This document shows, one piece after another, positions 1 to 9,532 of a stretch of 32,266 nt of DNA. Within the stretch, counting starts at the first letter, position 1. Each line of letters opens with the position of its first letter. A program made the position numbers and the translations under genes. The DNA is from Bacteroidota bacterium (GTDB lineage: Bacteria > Bacteroidota > Bacteroidia > UKL13-3): positions 1-32,266 of the forward strand of contig JANYDU010000038.1 in assembly GCA_025359805.1 (NCBI GenBank), written 5' to 3'. The notes beneath the pieces are model-generated. The model worked only from the letters and a program-made list of their open reading frames with translations. It had not been told where the DNA came from and did no database searches.

Positions 1-1049
1 GTTTCATTCACAAAAGTTATGGCAGTTCCATCTTTTCCCACTCGTCCTGTTCTTCCAATACGATGAATATAATCTCCAGCAACATCAGGAGTATCAAAGT
101 TTATCACATGCGAAACATCAGAAATATCCAATCCTCGCGCAGCAATATCTGTTGCAATTAATACCCGAAATTTTCCAGCTTCAAAATCATTTAATGCAGC
201 AAATCTGTTGTTTTGCGATTTTCTTGAATGAAGAACTGCAAACGTTCCCGGAAGTAATTTTCCAATTTGCTCATATAATCTATCAGCCGATTTTATTTTT
301 GAAACAAATACCAACACTTTATTGAGTGATTCATCTTCATCCAATAATGATTTTAATAAATTTACCTTGGTATTAAAATTTGGAACATGATAGGCTTTCT
401 GAATAATTTTTTCTAGTGGAGTTCCGTGTGCTGCAATTTCTATTTTAACAGGATGATTAAAAAAAGTTGAAATTACTTTTTCCACTTCATCAGTTAAAGT
501 TGCCGAGTATAAAATATTTTGTCGTTTAGGAGGTAACAAATCTAAGATCAAATTAAGTTGTGCTCGAAATCCAGTGTTCAACATTTCATCCACTTCATCT
601 ATCACCAACTTTTGAATATTTTTTAATCGCAATGCTCCAATAGAAGCTAAATCTACCAATCGCCCGGGTGTAGCCACTAAAATATCCAATCCTGCAAACA
701 CCATTTTCTTTTGCTCGTTAATATTTGCACCACCATAAATTCCACCATATCTAAAAGTGGAATAGGTAGTAAGCTTTTCAATTTCTGAAATTACCTGTGT
801 AACCAACTCGCGCGTTGGAACTAAAATTAATATGCGTGGATATTTTTGCTCGGAGTGAGTAAGCTGGCGTAAAATAGGAAGTAAATAGGCAAATGTTTTT
901 CCCGTACCAGTTTGTGCAATACCAATTACATCTCTGCCCGACATTACCACCGGCATCGATTTTTGCTGGATGGGTGAAGGATTTATGTATTCCAAATCAC
1001 TTAAGGCTTTAAGTAATGGATTGTTTAGATTTAGCTCGTCAAAAGTCAA
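1..1049 (-). CDS. DEAD-box ATP-dependent RNA helicase, 3' end outside window
   Basis: Superfamily 2 RNA helicase that unwinds or remodels RNA using ATP, for example in ribosome assembly or mRNA turnover. 349 codons are visible. The Q-motif region lies at residues 25-30, Walker A AQTGTGKT at 45-52, PTREL at 78-82, TPGR at 127-130, motif II as DEVD at 151-154 (not DEAD), SAT at 182-184, and the C-terminal core motifs ARGLD and HRIGRTGR follow before the window edge. The start is TTG at 1047-1049: an in-frame TAA lies four codons upstream, no ATG lies between it and the Q motif, and the resulting N-terminus MTFDELNLNNPLL fits the usual start of the family. The variable C-terminal tail, which would help name a subfamily such as RhlE or CsdA, is missing. 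Family assignment is certain; the specific role is not. Confidence 0.95.
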   Translation of the reverse strand, partial: MTFDELNLNNPLLKALSDLEYINPSPIQQKSMPVVMSGRDVIGIAQTGTGKTFAYLLPILRQLTHSEQKYPRILILVPTRELVTQVISEIEKLTTYSTFRYGGIYGGANINEQKKMVFAGLDILVATPGRLVDLASIGALRLKNIQKLVIDEVDEMLNTGFRAQLNLILDLLPPKRQNILYSATLTDEVEKVISTFFNHPVKIEIAAHGTPLEKIIQKAYHVPNFNTKVNLLKSLLDEDESLNKVLVFVSKIKSADRLYEQIGKLLPGTFAVLHSRKSQNNRFAALNDFEAGKFRVLIATDIAARGLDISDVSHVINFDTPDVAGDYIHRIGRTGRVGKDGTAITFVNE

Positions 1050-1143
1050 AATAAAATAAATTTAATATGCTGCGAAGATTCACTTAAGTGTTGACTACAC
1101 CAAGAATTAGTTTAAAGGTTGTTTGAAAGTGTTTGAATCAAAT

Positions 1144-2523
1144 TTATTTTTGTGTGTCCTTACTTTTTAATTGATTTTCATCAATACTAAATTCCCATTG
1201 TGCACTATTGTTTTTATCAAAGCAGGTAAATTGTAATCTGCGCTCACCTTTTTTTCCATTGATAGCAATTTTGCAATAATTATTTTCGGTAACCAAACTA
1301 CTTTTCACTCGCATCGGGTTGTCAAATTCTTCTGAATTTGGATTGATGCCATGAGGTCCGCTACTAATAGCAGATGAAGTTAATTCATACAACGAATATC
1401 CCAAATCACTTTCGCGTTTATTGTATTTTAATAATTCAGTATGATGCCTATCGCCACTCAAAAATATCACTCCATTAATTTTATTGTTGATGATGTATTC
1501 GAGAATTTTTTCTCTTTCATTTTTATATAAGTTAAACGATTCATCTTTAGTGTGTTCATTTAAAAACTGACCGCCAACGCAAACAAATTTAAACGTGGCA
1601 TGGCTATGTGATAATTGATAAAACAACCATTGCAATTGCTTTTCTCCGAGTTGAGTTTTATTTGGATTTATTTTTTCATTTAAATCTGTTTCGTCTCTAA
1701 ACCATCTATCATCAAGCAAAATAAAATCGGCATCATTGTAACTAAATTTACTGTAAGTGCCTTCATTGCTTTCACCATACGTTTTATTTCCCCAATATTC
1801 TTTAAAAGTTTGATATGACACTTGTTTCAAGGGAAATCCTTTTCCACTATTATTATCACCATAATCATGATCGTCCCACATGGCATAATTATTTTTTACG
1901 GCTAATAATTTTTGTAAATTTTTATCACTTCGTGTGTGCATGTAACGATACTGAATTCCACTTTCAGAACTATAATCCGCTTCGCGCAAATACACATTAT
2001 CACCAAGCCAAAGCATAAAATCGGAGGGCATTTCTGCCATGCGCCAAAATATTTCAGTGCCTTGCCCGTATGGTTTTCCGGGTCTATCATAAAGAGAATC
2101 GTTTACATAATTACAAGAACCTGTAATGAAACTGAAATCAGGAGGATCTATTCGCCATTCCCATAAAGTTTTTGTTTTAAATTTTAAAGGGTAACTAAAT
2201 TTTTGTTCTTTTCCATCCAATAAAATTTTGTACTCGTAAGTGGTTCCTATTGTTAAGTTTTCGGGAATAAATTTTATAATCCAGGGGTGTTTACAAACGC
2301 TGTCGTTTGGGTTGAATCGAATAATTTCTGTTTTGATTTTGGGTTGTCCAATAGGAAAATATTGAATAGATATTTTTTTGCAACAATTGGTTTGTAGCCA
2401 AATTAAAGCTTCGCGATGTTCCATGTAACCAAGCATTGGACCGGAAATAATTTTTGCCGATTGCGCAGAAATAAATTTTGATAAAAAAACACTTAAAACA
2501 AGCAACAGGATAATTCTATTCAT
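1144..2523 (-). CDS. PhoD-like alkaline phosphatase D family protein, secreted
   Basis: Metallophosphoesterase of the PhoD/alkaline phosphatase D group, 459 residues, probably hydrolysing phosphomonoesters or diesters outside the cytoplasm. Residues 1-20 are a hydrophobic signal peptide ending near SAQS. An N-terminal beta-sandwich (about 25-120) precedes the catalytic domain, where I see GSC at 135-137, WLGDN at 172-176, WDDHDYGDN at 216-224 and SGDRHH at 356-361; these match the metal-binding aspartate, asparagine and histidine motifs of the family. Metal type (Fe/Ca in PhoD) cannot be read from sequence. It stands alone, with an intergenic gap on each side. A TACTTTTG promoter element lies 20 bases upstream of the start. 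No Pho box was recognised, so phosphate control is unproven. Confidence 0.88.
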   Translation of the reverse strand: MNRIILLLVLSVFLSKFISAQSAKIISGPMLGYMEHREALIWLQTNCCKKISIQYFPIGQPKIKTEIIRFNPNDSVCKHPWIIKFIPENLTIGTTYEYKILLDGKEQKFSYPLKFKTKTLWEWRIDPPDFSFITGSCNYVNDSLYDRPGKPYGQGTEIFWRMAEMPSDFMLWLGDNVYLREADYSSESGIQYRYMHTRSDKNLQKLLAVKNNYAMWDDHDYGDNNSGKGFPLKQVSYQTFKEYWGNKTYGESNEGTYSKFSYNDADFILLDDRWFRDETDLNEKINPNKTQLGEKQLQWLFYQLSHSHATFKFVCVGGQFLNEHTKDESFNLYKNEREKILEYIINNKINGVIFLSGDRHHTELLKYNKRESDLGYSLYELTSSAISSGPHGINPNSEEFDNPMRVKSSLVTENNYCKIAINGKKGERRLQFTCFDKNNSAQWEFSIDENQLKSKDTQK

Positions 2524-2542
2524 GAGTTTTTATTTTGATATT

Positions 2543-2550
2543 CAAAAGTA
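2543..2550 (-). promoter_or_regulatory. -7 promoter element (TACTTTTG) for the PhoD-like gene
   Basis: On the minus strand this reads TACTTTTG, an exact match to the Bacteroidota -7 consensus TAnnTTTG, and predicts a 5' leader of roughly 14 bases. The nearest TTG at a -33-like position is 25 bases away, which is long, so the call rests on the -7 element alone. Confidence 0.4.
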
Positions 2551-2625
2551 TGCTTCAAATGATTACCACTATTAACAAAAAAACAATAATTGAATTCTGT
2601 TTTATGTTTTTTAAGACACTTAAAA

Positions 2626-3390
2626 TTATTGAATTCCTAACCTCAAAATCATTTCGGGACGAAGGAAATATTTAATATAAATTAACTTCAAAGAAACTTC
2701 AACAGATTGATAAGTATAGGCCCGATGTTTTACTTTATTAAAAACAAATAGAGAATTATCTTTTAAATAAAATTTGTTGGTTAACCCTTTGTAATAAGTA
2801 ATTGAATCTGCTTGCACAGTTACACTGCATGCACCTTTTATTTGAAGTGGATTATAACTTGATATGTAGCAAGCAGGAATATTTTTTATATGATAACGAG
2901 TTGCGGTAGCATAAATATATTTTTCGAACGAATCCTTTTTTAATGGATCAATAAAGTCATACAGAGATAATATTTGTTGTGTTTTGAGATCGATGTTTAC
3001 ACAATTGGATTCAAATGTTGAATAGATATTTTTGTCGCATACATTATATGCACATGCCGAAAAACTAAACAAGTCATCATAATGAAAAGAACATGATGCG
3101 GCAATTGTGTATTGAAATTCGCTGTTCGGTTTCAAAGATTTATTACCGTATAAATTTTTTAGTGAAACCCAAGATTGATTGTCGTAAAAACCTCTCATCA
3201 GTTCATTTAAAATAACTTGGTTGATAAGGTCAAGTTTGGCATCTTTATCAAATAGAGTTACGGCAACTTGAGCGGCACATTCCTCATCAAATTTTGCATA
3301 TAAATAATATGGTTTTAATAACGTATCACTTTGTGCAAAAGCAAAAACTGATAAAACCAAAAACAGGAAAGTTAAAAAATATTTTTTCAT
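2626..3390 (-). CDS. secreted cysteine-rich protein of unknown function
   Basis: I do not recognise this 254-residue protein firmly. Residues 1-19 are a clear Sec signal peptide (MKKYFLTFLFLVLSVFAFA, then QSD). The mature part carries seven cysteines spread over its first 175 or so residues, which suggests disulfides and an extracytoplasmic location. The order 'secreted strand region, then VNIDLKTQQILSLYDF, then a C-terminal strand-rich part' faintly recalls the DUF4163/DUF3298 (RsiV/PdaC-like) fold, in which a 'DLKTGK.l.L.Dlf' segment is usual; this is a weak pattern match, not an identification. There is no transmembrane anchor, lipobox or T9SS tail. It follows the divergent region with the DUF72 gene and is separated from the phosphatase downstream by 102 bases, so it is probably monocistronic. 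Confidence 0.75.
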   Translation of the reverse strand: MKKYFLTFLFLVLSVFAFAQSDTLLKPYYLYAKFDEECAAQVAVTLFDKDAKLDLINQVILNELMRGFYDNQSWVSLKNLYGNKSLKPNSEFQYTIAASCSFHYDDLFSFSACAYNVCDKNIYSTFESNCVNIDLKTQQILSLYDFIDPLKKDSFEKYIYATATRYHIKNIPACYISSYNPLQIKGACSVTVQADSITYYKGLTNKFYLKDNSLFVFNKVKHRAYTYQSVEVSLKLIYIKYFLRPEMILRLGIQ

Positions 3391-3539
3391 TGGATGATGA
3401 TTTGGCTAAATGTTATGGTGCTAATTAAGTTGAAATATTTCAAACATCATTTATGATAAGTTGATTTTAGCTATTTATTAAGAAACATAAAGTTGATTTT
3501 ATTTTAGATTTTTGTGAGGTTAAAACAATACTATCATAT

Positions 3540-4445
3540 ATGGAATTTGGAAAGGTAAACGAACAACAACTCTATTCAATAGATTTTGAGTTGCCGAAAG
3601 ATACTCAACGTACACTAAGAGTTTTAAAAGAAAATAGTTTTGCACAAACTGAAGTACATGTTGGCTGCGCAAAATGGGGAAGAAAAGAATGGGTAGGAAA
3701 AATTTATCCAAATGGTACTAAAGACAAAGATTTTTTAGCCGCCTATGCAAAACAATTCAATTGTATTGAGTTTAATGCTATTTATTACAAGCTGCCTTCT
3801 CATCAACAGATTAGAACTTGGAGAAATAGTGTTGGAAAAGACTTTATCTTTTGTCCGAAATTTACGGATGTTATTACACATATTAAACGACTAAAAAATG
3901 CGCAACATGAAACGGATTTATTGTTTGACGTGTTAAGTGAATTTGAAAATCAGTTAGGCCCAGTATTTTTAATGCCACATCCACAAATGGGACCGAAACA
4001 TTTTGATACTATTGCTGAATATTTGCAATCACTACCAAATAGTGTAAAGGTGTTTTTGGAATTGCGCCACCCAGATTGGTACGTTCCTGAAAATTCAGAA
4101 AGAATATTTTCGTTTTGTGAAAACCATAAAGTAGGAACCGTTATTACAGATACTTCGGGAAGAAGGGATTGTGCTCACATGGAGTTAACTACTCAAGAAG
4201 CATTTATACGTTTTGTTGGCAATGGGTTACATCCAACAGATTATACCAGAATTGATGATTGGGTGCAACGAATTAAGCAATGGAAAAACAATGGAATTGA
4301 GAAGGTGTGGTTTTTTATGCATCAGCATGATGAACAATATTCACCAGAATTATGTAAATATTTAATTGATGAATTAAATCGACACTGTGGTTTAAAAATT
4401 AAGCCTCCTGTTTTTTTTAATCAATCGAATTTAAAATTATTGTAA
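3540..4445 (+). CDS. DUF72 domain-containing protein (YecE family)
   Basis: 301-residue cytoplasmic protein of the DUF72/YecE family, a TIM-barrel-like fold of unknown biochemical role. Recognised from VHVGCAKWGRKEWVGKIYP near residue 39, the segment CIEFNAIYYKLPS with the conserved FN(A/S)xFY-type core, FCPKF around 103, FLELRHPDWY around 177 and the C-terminal WFFMHQHDE segment that corresponds to the family's 'YFNNT' region. The first 35 or so residues (MEFGKV...IDFELP) are the short N-terminal extension commonly seen in Bacteroidota members. ATG at 3540 is chosen because that extension matches relatives. No Shine-Dalgarno sequence is visible. It is transcribed divergently from the secreted hypothetical gene and convergently with the aminopeptidase; it appears monocistronic. 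Confidence 0.88.
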   Translation: MEFGKVNEQQLYSIDFELPKDTQRTLRVLKENSFAQTEVHVGCAKWGRKEWVGKIYPNGTKDKDFLAAYAKQFNCIEFNAIYYKLPSHQQIRTWRNSVGKDFIFCPKFTDVITHIKRLKNAQHETDLLFDVLSEFENQLGPVFLMPHPQMGPKHFDTIAEYLQSLPNSVKVFLELRHPDWYVPENSERIFSFCENHKVGTVITDTSGRRDCAHMELTTQEAFIRFVGNGLHPTDYTRIDDWVQRIKQWKNNGIEKVWFFMHQHDEQYSPELCKYLIDELNRHCGLKIKPPVFFNQSNLKLL

Positions 4446-4537
4446 CAGCTAAAAAATTTACTATTAAATTAGATTTGCCAATAATACAAATTGATGCCAT
4501 TGCGAAAGTGCACATATCTTAACTTTTTAAAATGCAC

Positions 4538-6973
4538 TTACAAAAAATTTAGTTGTTTTTTTAAGGTTTCCTTTTGCCAATCACTCCAATTTTTGGAATG
4601 ATAGAATGCTATCATCATTTGTTTGTAGTTTAGTTGAGTGCCAAAATGTTCGGCAAGCTGAGATGTAGGACCAGAAAGCCTTGCATTGGTACTTAACATC
4701 GCATCAAAAATATTTGCAATTAATTTTTCATCTAAATAATTTAGTGCTTTAATAGATGTAAACGCATTATTACGTGTGCGAAATTCCCAAGTAGTTGATG
4801 TGTAATTTACCAATGCGGTTGTATTTTTTTCTCTGTCAAAATTATTGGCTATTGATAATTCAAGCCATTTAATATTTACTACATTATTCATCCCATAAAC
4901 GTCTTTTGTTTTATCTAAATATTGTTTGGCATCTTGAGGAAATAATTTACATAATTTTTCTAATGATGCCAAAACAACATCATAAGAAGAATCTGATAAT
5001 GCGTTTTCAAATGTGTTTTTCCATAATTGTTCATTTGTATTTAAACCTTTTATTGCAGCTAATTTTGGAGCTGATGGCGATTGATTAAAAACAGTTTTTA
5101 AAGTTTCAATCGTATTTGCATTGCTATCATTTATCAATTGATTAATCACTTCACTTTTTATGGCATGAAAATTTTCTTTCTTAAAAATGGCTAATAAAAT
5201 CTCACGTTTCTTAGCTATATCAAATTCTTTTAAAGCAATAAGCGCATCATATCTATCAAGCATATACTGTGCTGTTAAAACTTGCTCTTTTAATTCTTCA
5301 AAAGATTTTTTGAACACAACTGTTTTCATTACTTGAGAGTTAGGGTCAAATAACACAAAGGCAATATCTTTTTTGTTTTTATTATTTATTTTAACCACTT
5401 CAAATTGCTCATCAATCCAATCTGTTACTTTATCAAAACTGCCATCTTTATAATGCACTTCAAATACAATTGGCATCTTAAATAATGTAACTACTTCATC
5501 TCGTTGATGTGTTTGTTCGATGGCAATTTCTGTCAATCGGTTTCCATCTTTATAAATCAAATCTTCGTAATGAATAGTGTATTGAGGTTCGCCACCTTTG
5601 TATAACCATTCATCAAAAAACCAAGTAAGATCTTTTCCTAATTTATCCTGAATGGCTTGAATCAAATCATTGGTTTCAACATTTGAATAGGCATGCGTTT
5701 TTAAATAATAATTTAACGCACGTTTCCATTCTTCATCACCCAATACATAACTCAACATTGAAATAACTCCTGATCCTTTTGGATATACGCGAGCAGTTCC
5801 TCCCATGGTATGACGAACTGGATTTCTATCTTTTTTACTGGCATCAATGGCTGTATTTTGCTCTCCTCTGCGTTGCCAATCGTATTCGTCTTCACCTATA
5901 ATTTGGCGCGTAAATAATTTAGGAAAATAAGTAGCATAACTTTCTTGAAGCCATGTATCTCTGCCATCGCGAGCCGTTATATAATCTCCAAACCATTGAT
6001 GTGTGAGCTCGTGACAATTTACCCCAACGTAATTTCTATCTTTATAAGCACGTTCATCTACATTAAAAAAATCTCCAAAAATAGTTGCTGTTGTATTTTC
6101 CATCGCACCAAAAATAAAATCCTGAACCATAATTTGTGAGTAGCTTTCCCAAGGATAAGGAATGCCTGTTTCACGCTCTAAAAAATCGACCATTTTTTCG
6201 GAGTAACGATAGGTGGGCTCAGCTCTATCGGCAAACTCTGGGTAGTAATACAAATTCATCGGAACCCCGTGTGAACTCTTGGTTTGCTTAATGGCGTATT
6301 TTCCAATTCCAATCATCAATAAATAACCTGCATGGGGTTTTGACATGGCATAATTCCACGTGATGGTTTTATCATTATTTTGTTTTTTGCTGATGAGTTT
6401 TCCATTCGATAAAACTTGATAATCGGCATCAAAAGTGATTACCGTTTCTGTAATAAATTTATCGTTCATATCATCATACATCGGAATCCATTGACGGTTA
6501 TCTATTCCTTGTCCTTGTGTCCAAATTTGTTTGCGTACAGCAAAAGGATTTTTAATTTTACTTTCTTCAATATTCCATCCAATAAAATAAATTCCTCTTC
6601 GAGGTGTAGCTTCATATTCAAAAACAATAGTTCCGGTTTCATCCCAATTCATAGGTTTTGAAGGAAAAATCCAAATACCTTTTTTATCAATAGTATATTT
6701 TAATGGTTGATTATTTAGTGATGCCGATTTGACTTTTATTTCTGGCGCATCAAAAAAAACAGAGTCCACATTTTTTTGCAAAACAGTAAATGTATGTGAT
6801 ACTTTTCCTTTTACTAAACCTATTTGCGGTTCAAATGAAACTTCCACTTTCATTTTTGTGATATCCAATGAATGCTCACGATACGAGGTATTATCTTTTA
6901 GGTAAGAGCGATAAGAATTTTGCGCAAAAGTTGTTTGTGATAAAATGAGGGTAATGAATAATATTTTTTTCAT
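4538..6973 (-). CDS. M1 family metallopeptidase (aminopeptidase N-like), secreted
   Basis: Zinc aminopeptidase of family M1, 811 residues from the chosen start. An 18-residue signal peptide (MKKILFITLILSQTTFAQ) indicates export, so it probably trims peptides in the periplasm or outside the cell. Catalytic signatures: substrate-binding GAMEN at 289-293, HELTH at 321-325 with the third zinc ligand E344 eighteen residues later, in the order typical of M1. The N-terminal beta domain covers about 35-230, and an alpha-helical HEAT-like region about 550-811. A longer frame extends 18 codons further (to 7027), but that would bury the signal peptide behind another hydrophobic stretch, so ATG at 6971-6973 is preferred. 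No T9SS tail is present, unlike the M6 protease next door. Divergent from that gene; apparently a single-gene unit. Confidence 0.93.
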   Translation of the reverse strand: MKKILFITLILSQTTFAQNSYRSYLKDNTSYREHSLDITKMKVEVSFEPQIGLVKGKVSHTFTVLQKNVDSVFFDAPEIKVKSASLNNQPLKYTIDKKGIWIFPSKPMNWDETGTIVFEYEATPRRGIYFIGWNIEESKIKNPFAVRKQIWTQGQGIDNRQWIPMYDDMNDKFITETVITFDADYQVLSNGKLISKKQNNDKTITWNYAMSKPHAGYLLMIGIGKYAIKQTKSSHGVPMNLYYYPEFADRAEPTYRYSEKMVDFLERETGIPYPWESYSQIMVQDFIFGAMENTTATIFGDFFNVDERAYKDRNYVGVNCHELTHQWFGDYITARDGRDTWLQESYATYFPKLFTRQIIGEDEYDWQRRGEQNTAIDASKKDRNPVRHTMGGTARVYPKGSGVISMLSYVLGDEEWKRALNYYLKTHAYSNVETNDLIQAIQDKLGKDLTWFFDEWLYKGGEPQYTIHYEDLIYKDGNRLTEIAIEQTHQRDEVVTLFKMPIVFEVHYKDGSFDKVTDWIDEQFEVVKINNKNKKDIAFVLFDPNSQVMKTVVFKKSFEELKEQVLTAQYMLDRYDALIALKEFDIAKKREILLAIFKKENFHAIKSEVINQLINDSNANTIETLKTVFNQSPSAPKLAAIKGLNTNEQLWKNTFENALSDSSYDVVLASLEKLCKLFPQDAKQYLDKTKDVYGMNNVVNIKWLELSIANNFDREKNTTALVNYTSTTWEFRTRNNAFTSIKALNYLDEKLIANIFDAMLSTNARLSGPTSQLAEHFGTQLNYKQMMIAFYHSKNWSDWQKETLKKQLNFL

Positions 6974-7119
6974 ACATGAAATTTTATGTGCGCAAATTAG
7001 CACAATGATTGACATGATAAAGAACATTTGATGAATGGTTAAGTAGCATTTATATTTTTATAGAAATCATAAATCAATGTCATGATTGAGTCTGATAATG
7101 GTATAAGTATAATTTTAAT

Positions 7120-7148
7120 TTGTTAAAAGCAACGTAATCATTAATTTG
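7120..7148 (+). promoter_or_regulatory. probable promoter of the M6 protease gene
   Basis: TTG at 7120-7122, 18 bases, then TTAATTTG at 7141-7148, one mismatch from the Bacteroidota -7 consensus TAnnTTTG. It predicts a short leader of about 15-18 bases before the ATG at 7172. Confidence 0.4.
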
Positions 7149-7171
7149 CATTTCTTATTTAACACATTCAA

Positions 7172-9529
7172 ATGAAAAAAGTACTACTAATTATCATTGC
7201 ATTCGTAACAAGTTTTTCAATACAAGCACAACGTTCTAATTGTAGTGTATCTCCTTATCCAAATACCATTACGCAACCCGATGGAAGTGTATTAACTCTT
7301 TATGCTTTTGGAAATGAAGCCGTAAATTATTTAGAAACTGCCGAAGGATATACAGTACTAAAAAATAATGAGGGTGTTTTTGAATATGCCATTATTGGGC
7401 TTGACGGTAATCTTACTTTAAGCGGAACAAAAGCAAGCAATGCTATTAGCATGTTTGGGAAAACCGATATGCAAAAACATTTGAGATACAGTAAACAACA
7501 AACGTCTGTTTTAATAGAATACTTCCAAAAACTGCAAGAACCAAATACGTTTGGTAAAGCTGGAGCAAATGTTTTTCCTCCATTAGGAAATAGAAAAGTT
7601 GTTGTTGTGTTAATGGAATTTCCGGATTTAAAAGCCACCATTAATAAATCAAATTTTGAATTATTATTTAACCAAACTAATTATGGAGGAACAGGTAGTT
7701 TCAATGATTATTATAAAAGAACATCGTTTGGAAAATTAAATGTTACTGCCGATGTATATGGTTGGTATATGGCTACAAAAGGCTATAAAAATTATGGTAA
7801 AACAAGCAGTCCAAATTACCCCAGCGCTACAAGTGAATTGCTTCAAAGAGCAATATCTACTGCCGATTCGGCTGGTGTAGATTTTTCTCAATATGATTCC
7901 GATAATGATGGTTATGTGGATGCCATAATGATTTTACATGCAGGAATTGGAGCCGAGGAATCAAGCGTTTCTACATCTGGAGATTATATTTGGTCGTTTC
8001 GTTCAACCATGTACAATTCACCAACTGTTGATACAAAAAAATTTAGCGCTTATGCCATGTTCCCTGAAAAAAGATCATACACGAGTGCAATGGTTGGTAC
8101 AGGAGTGATGACTCATGAGTTCGGACATATTTTAGATTTACCAGATTTATATGCAACAAATTATAATGGCTCTGGGGGCGGACCAGAAGGTGTAGGCAAC
8201 TATGCAAATATGGCGGGTGGTCCTTGGTTAAATAGCGAACATACTCCATGTATGCATGACGCTTGGTCGAAAATTCAATTGGGATGGCTTACTCCTACTT
8301 TACTTACTACCTCAGGAATATACACTATTTATAAACCTGCTGTAGATAGTAATTTTGCCTATAAAATTAATACGCCAAGAAGCAGTGAATTCTTTTTATT
8401 AGAAAACAAACAGCTGAGAGGGCAGGATGCTTATTTGCCAGGAAAAGGGTTGGCTATTTGGCATGTGAATACAACAATGGTTGGAAAACTTTCAACAAGT
8501 GGTAATAATGCGAATAACGATACCTCAAATCAAGGGCTTGGAATTTTACAAGCTGATGGAAAACGTGATCTTGAAAAAGGAGTTAACAGGGGAGATGGAG
8601 GTGATCTTTTTCCTGGAACGAGTAACAATCATAATGTATCTCCAAATACGAATCCAAATACAAACTTATATTATAAAGTAGGCGGAGTAAACCAACTTTC
8701 TAATGTTTATATTTCGAATATTACCATCAATCCAGATAGCTCAATTACTTTTAAATTTGGAGCCGTTGCAACTGCATCTTACACTCCTTCATCATTAATT
8801 GGTTGCGCACCATTTACTATTGCTCTTGATAATCAATCCGTTTTTGCAAATAGTTATAAATGGGATTTTGGAGATGGCAATACTTCAACTGAAAAAAATT
8901 TAACACATACGTTTAATTCTGTTGGAAAATATGATGTTTGGTTGAGGGTTTTAGATTCTAATAATATAATTGTTGATTCTACAAAACAAATGATACAAGT
9001 GCTCCCCCCACCACATGCTTTAGTTTCATTTGCAAGGTTTGGCGACTCTGTTGTATTTGTAAACAACTCAACTGAAGCAACAAGTTATCATTGGCAATTT
9101 GGTGCTTATACTTCGTCTAGTAAAAACCTCTCACCACTTAATATTTCAACTATTCAAACTACAGGAATTGTGCACTTTGTTTTGGTAGCATCAAATGCAG
9201 CAGGATGTTCTGATACCACTAAATTTGATATTGATGTTTGGAAAACAGGAGTAGCTGAAAATGCGCATAATGACATTAAAATAAATCTCTCGCCAAATCC
9301 TTTTGAACAAAATACTGTGCTATCATTTAGTACCATCCAAACAGAAAAAGTAACTATTGAATTGTATAACATGCTTGGTGAAAAAATATCAGTAATTGAA
9401 AATAATGAATTGCAAAGTGGTAAGCATGATTATACGCTCTCTAAAAATATTTTTCCTTCTGCCGGAGTCTATTTTATAAAGATTAATACAAGCAATCAAT
9501 CAGGTTATATTAAAGTATTGAGCCAGTAG
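7172..9529 (+). CDS. M6 family metalloprotease with PKD domain and T9SS sorting domain
   Basis: Secreted zinc protease of the M6 (immune inhibitor A-like) family, 785 residues. Signal peptide at 1-19 (MKKVLLIIIAFVTSFSIQA). Catalytic core: HEFGHILDLPD with zinc ligands H315 and H319 and D325, and a Met-turn-like NMAGGPW at 346-352. A calcium-loop-like DSDNDGYVD lies at 242-250. A PKD domain follows at about 540-615, marked by WDFGDGNTS at 564-572. The last 85 residues (from INLSPNPF, about 703, to IKVLSQ) form a T9SS type A sorting domain, so the protein should cross the outer membrane by the type IX system and be released or anchored. Followed after 3 bases by the ComF-type gene, which implies cotranscription. 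Family, domains and export route are well supported; substrates are unknown. Confidence 0.93.
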   Translation: MKKVLLIIIAFVTSFSIQAQRSNCSVSPYPNTITQPDGSVLTLYAFGNEAVNYLETAEGYTVLKNNEGVFEYAIIGLDGNLTLSGTKASNAISMFGKTDMQKHLRYSKQQTSVLIEYFQKLQEPNTFGKAGANVFPPLGNRKVVVVLMEFPDLKATINKSNFELLFNQTNYGGTGSFNDYYKRTSFGKLNVTADVYGWYMATKGYKNYGKTSSPNYPSATSELLQRAISTADSAGVDFSQYDSDNDGYVDAIMILHAGIGAEESSVSTSGDYIWSFRSTMYNSPTVDTKKFSAYAMFPEKRSYTSAMVGTGVMTHEFGHILDLPDLYATNYNGSGGGPEGVGNYANMAGGPWLNSEHTPCMHDAWSKIQLGWLTPTLLTTSGIYTIYKPAVDSNFAYKINTPRSSEFFLLENKQLRGQDAYLPGKGLAIWHVNTTMVGKLSTSGNNANNDTSNQGLGILQADGKRDLEKGVNRGDGGDLFPGTSNNHNVSPNTNPNTNLYYKVGGVNQLSNVYISNITINPDSSITFKFGAVATASYTPSSLIGCAPFTIALDNQSVFANSYKWDFGDGNTSTEKNLTHTFNSVGKYDVWLRVLDSNNIIVDSTKQMIQVLPPPHALVSFARFGDSVVFVNNSTEATSYHWQFGAYTSSSKNLSPLNISTIQTTGIVHFVLVASNAAGCSDTTKFDIDVWKTGVAENAHNDIKINLSPNPFEQNTVLSFSTIQTEKVTIELYNMLGEKISVIENNELQSGKHDYTLSKNIFPSAGVYFIKINTSNQSGYIKVLSQ

Positions 9530-9532
9530 TTT

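Noticed and set aside
1081..1090. Palindrome CACTTAAGTG upstream of the helicase gene
   Set aside because: Only ten bases and no T-run or neighbouring regulator; not distinguishable from chance.
3430..3443. Palindrome TTGAAATATTTCAA between the secreted hypothetical and DUF72 genes
   Set aside because: Perfectly symmetrical, but such AT-rich palindromes are common by chance here, and it has no clear relation to a recognised promoter or regulator.
4506..4539. Inverted repeat AAGTGCA / TGCACTT between the DUF72 and M1 genes as a terminator
   Set aside because: 7-base stem with a 20-base loop and no T-run on either strand; it also enters the last codons of the M1 gene.
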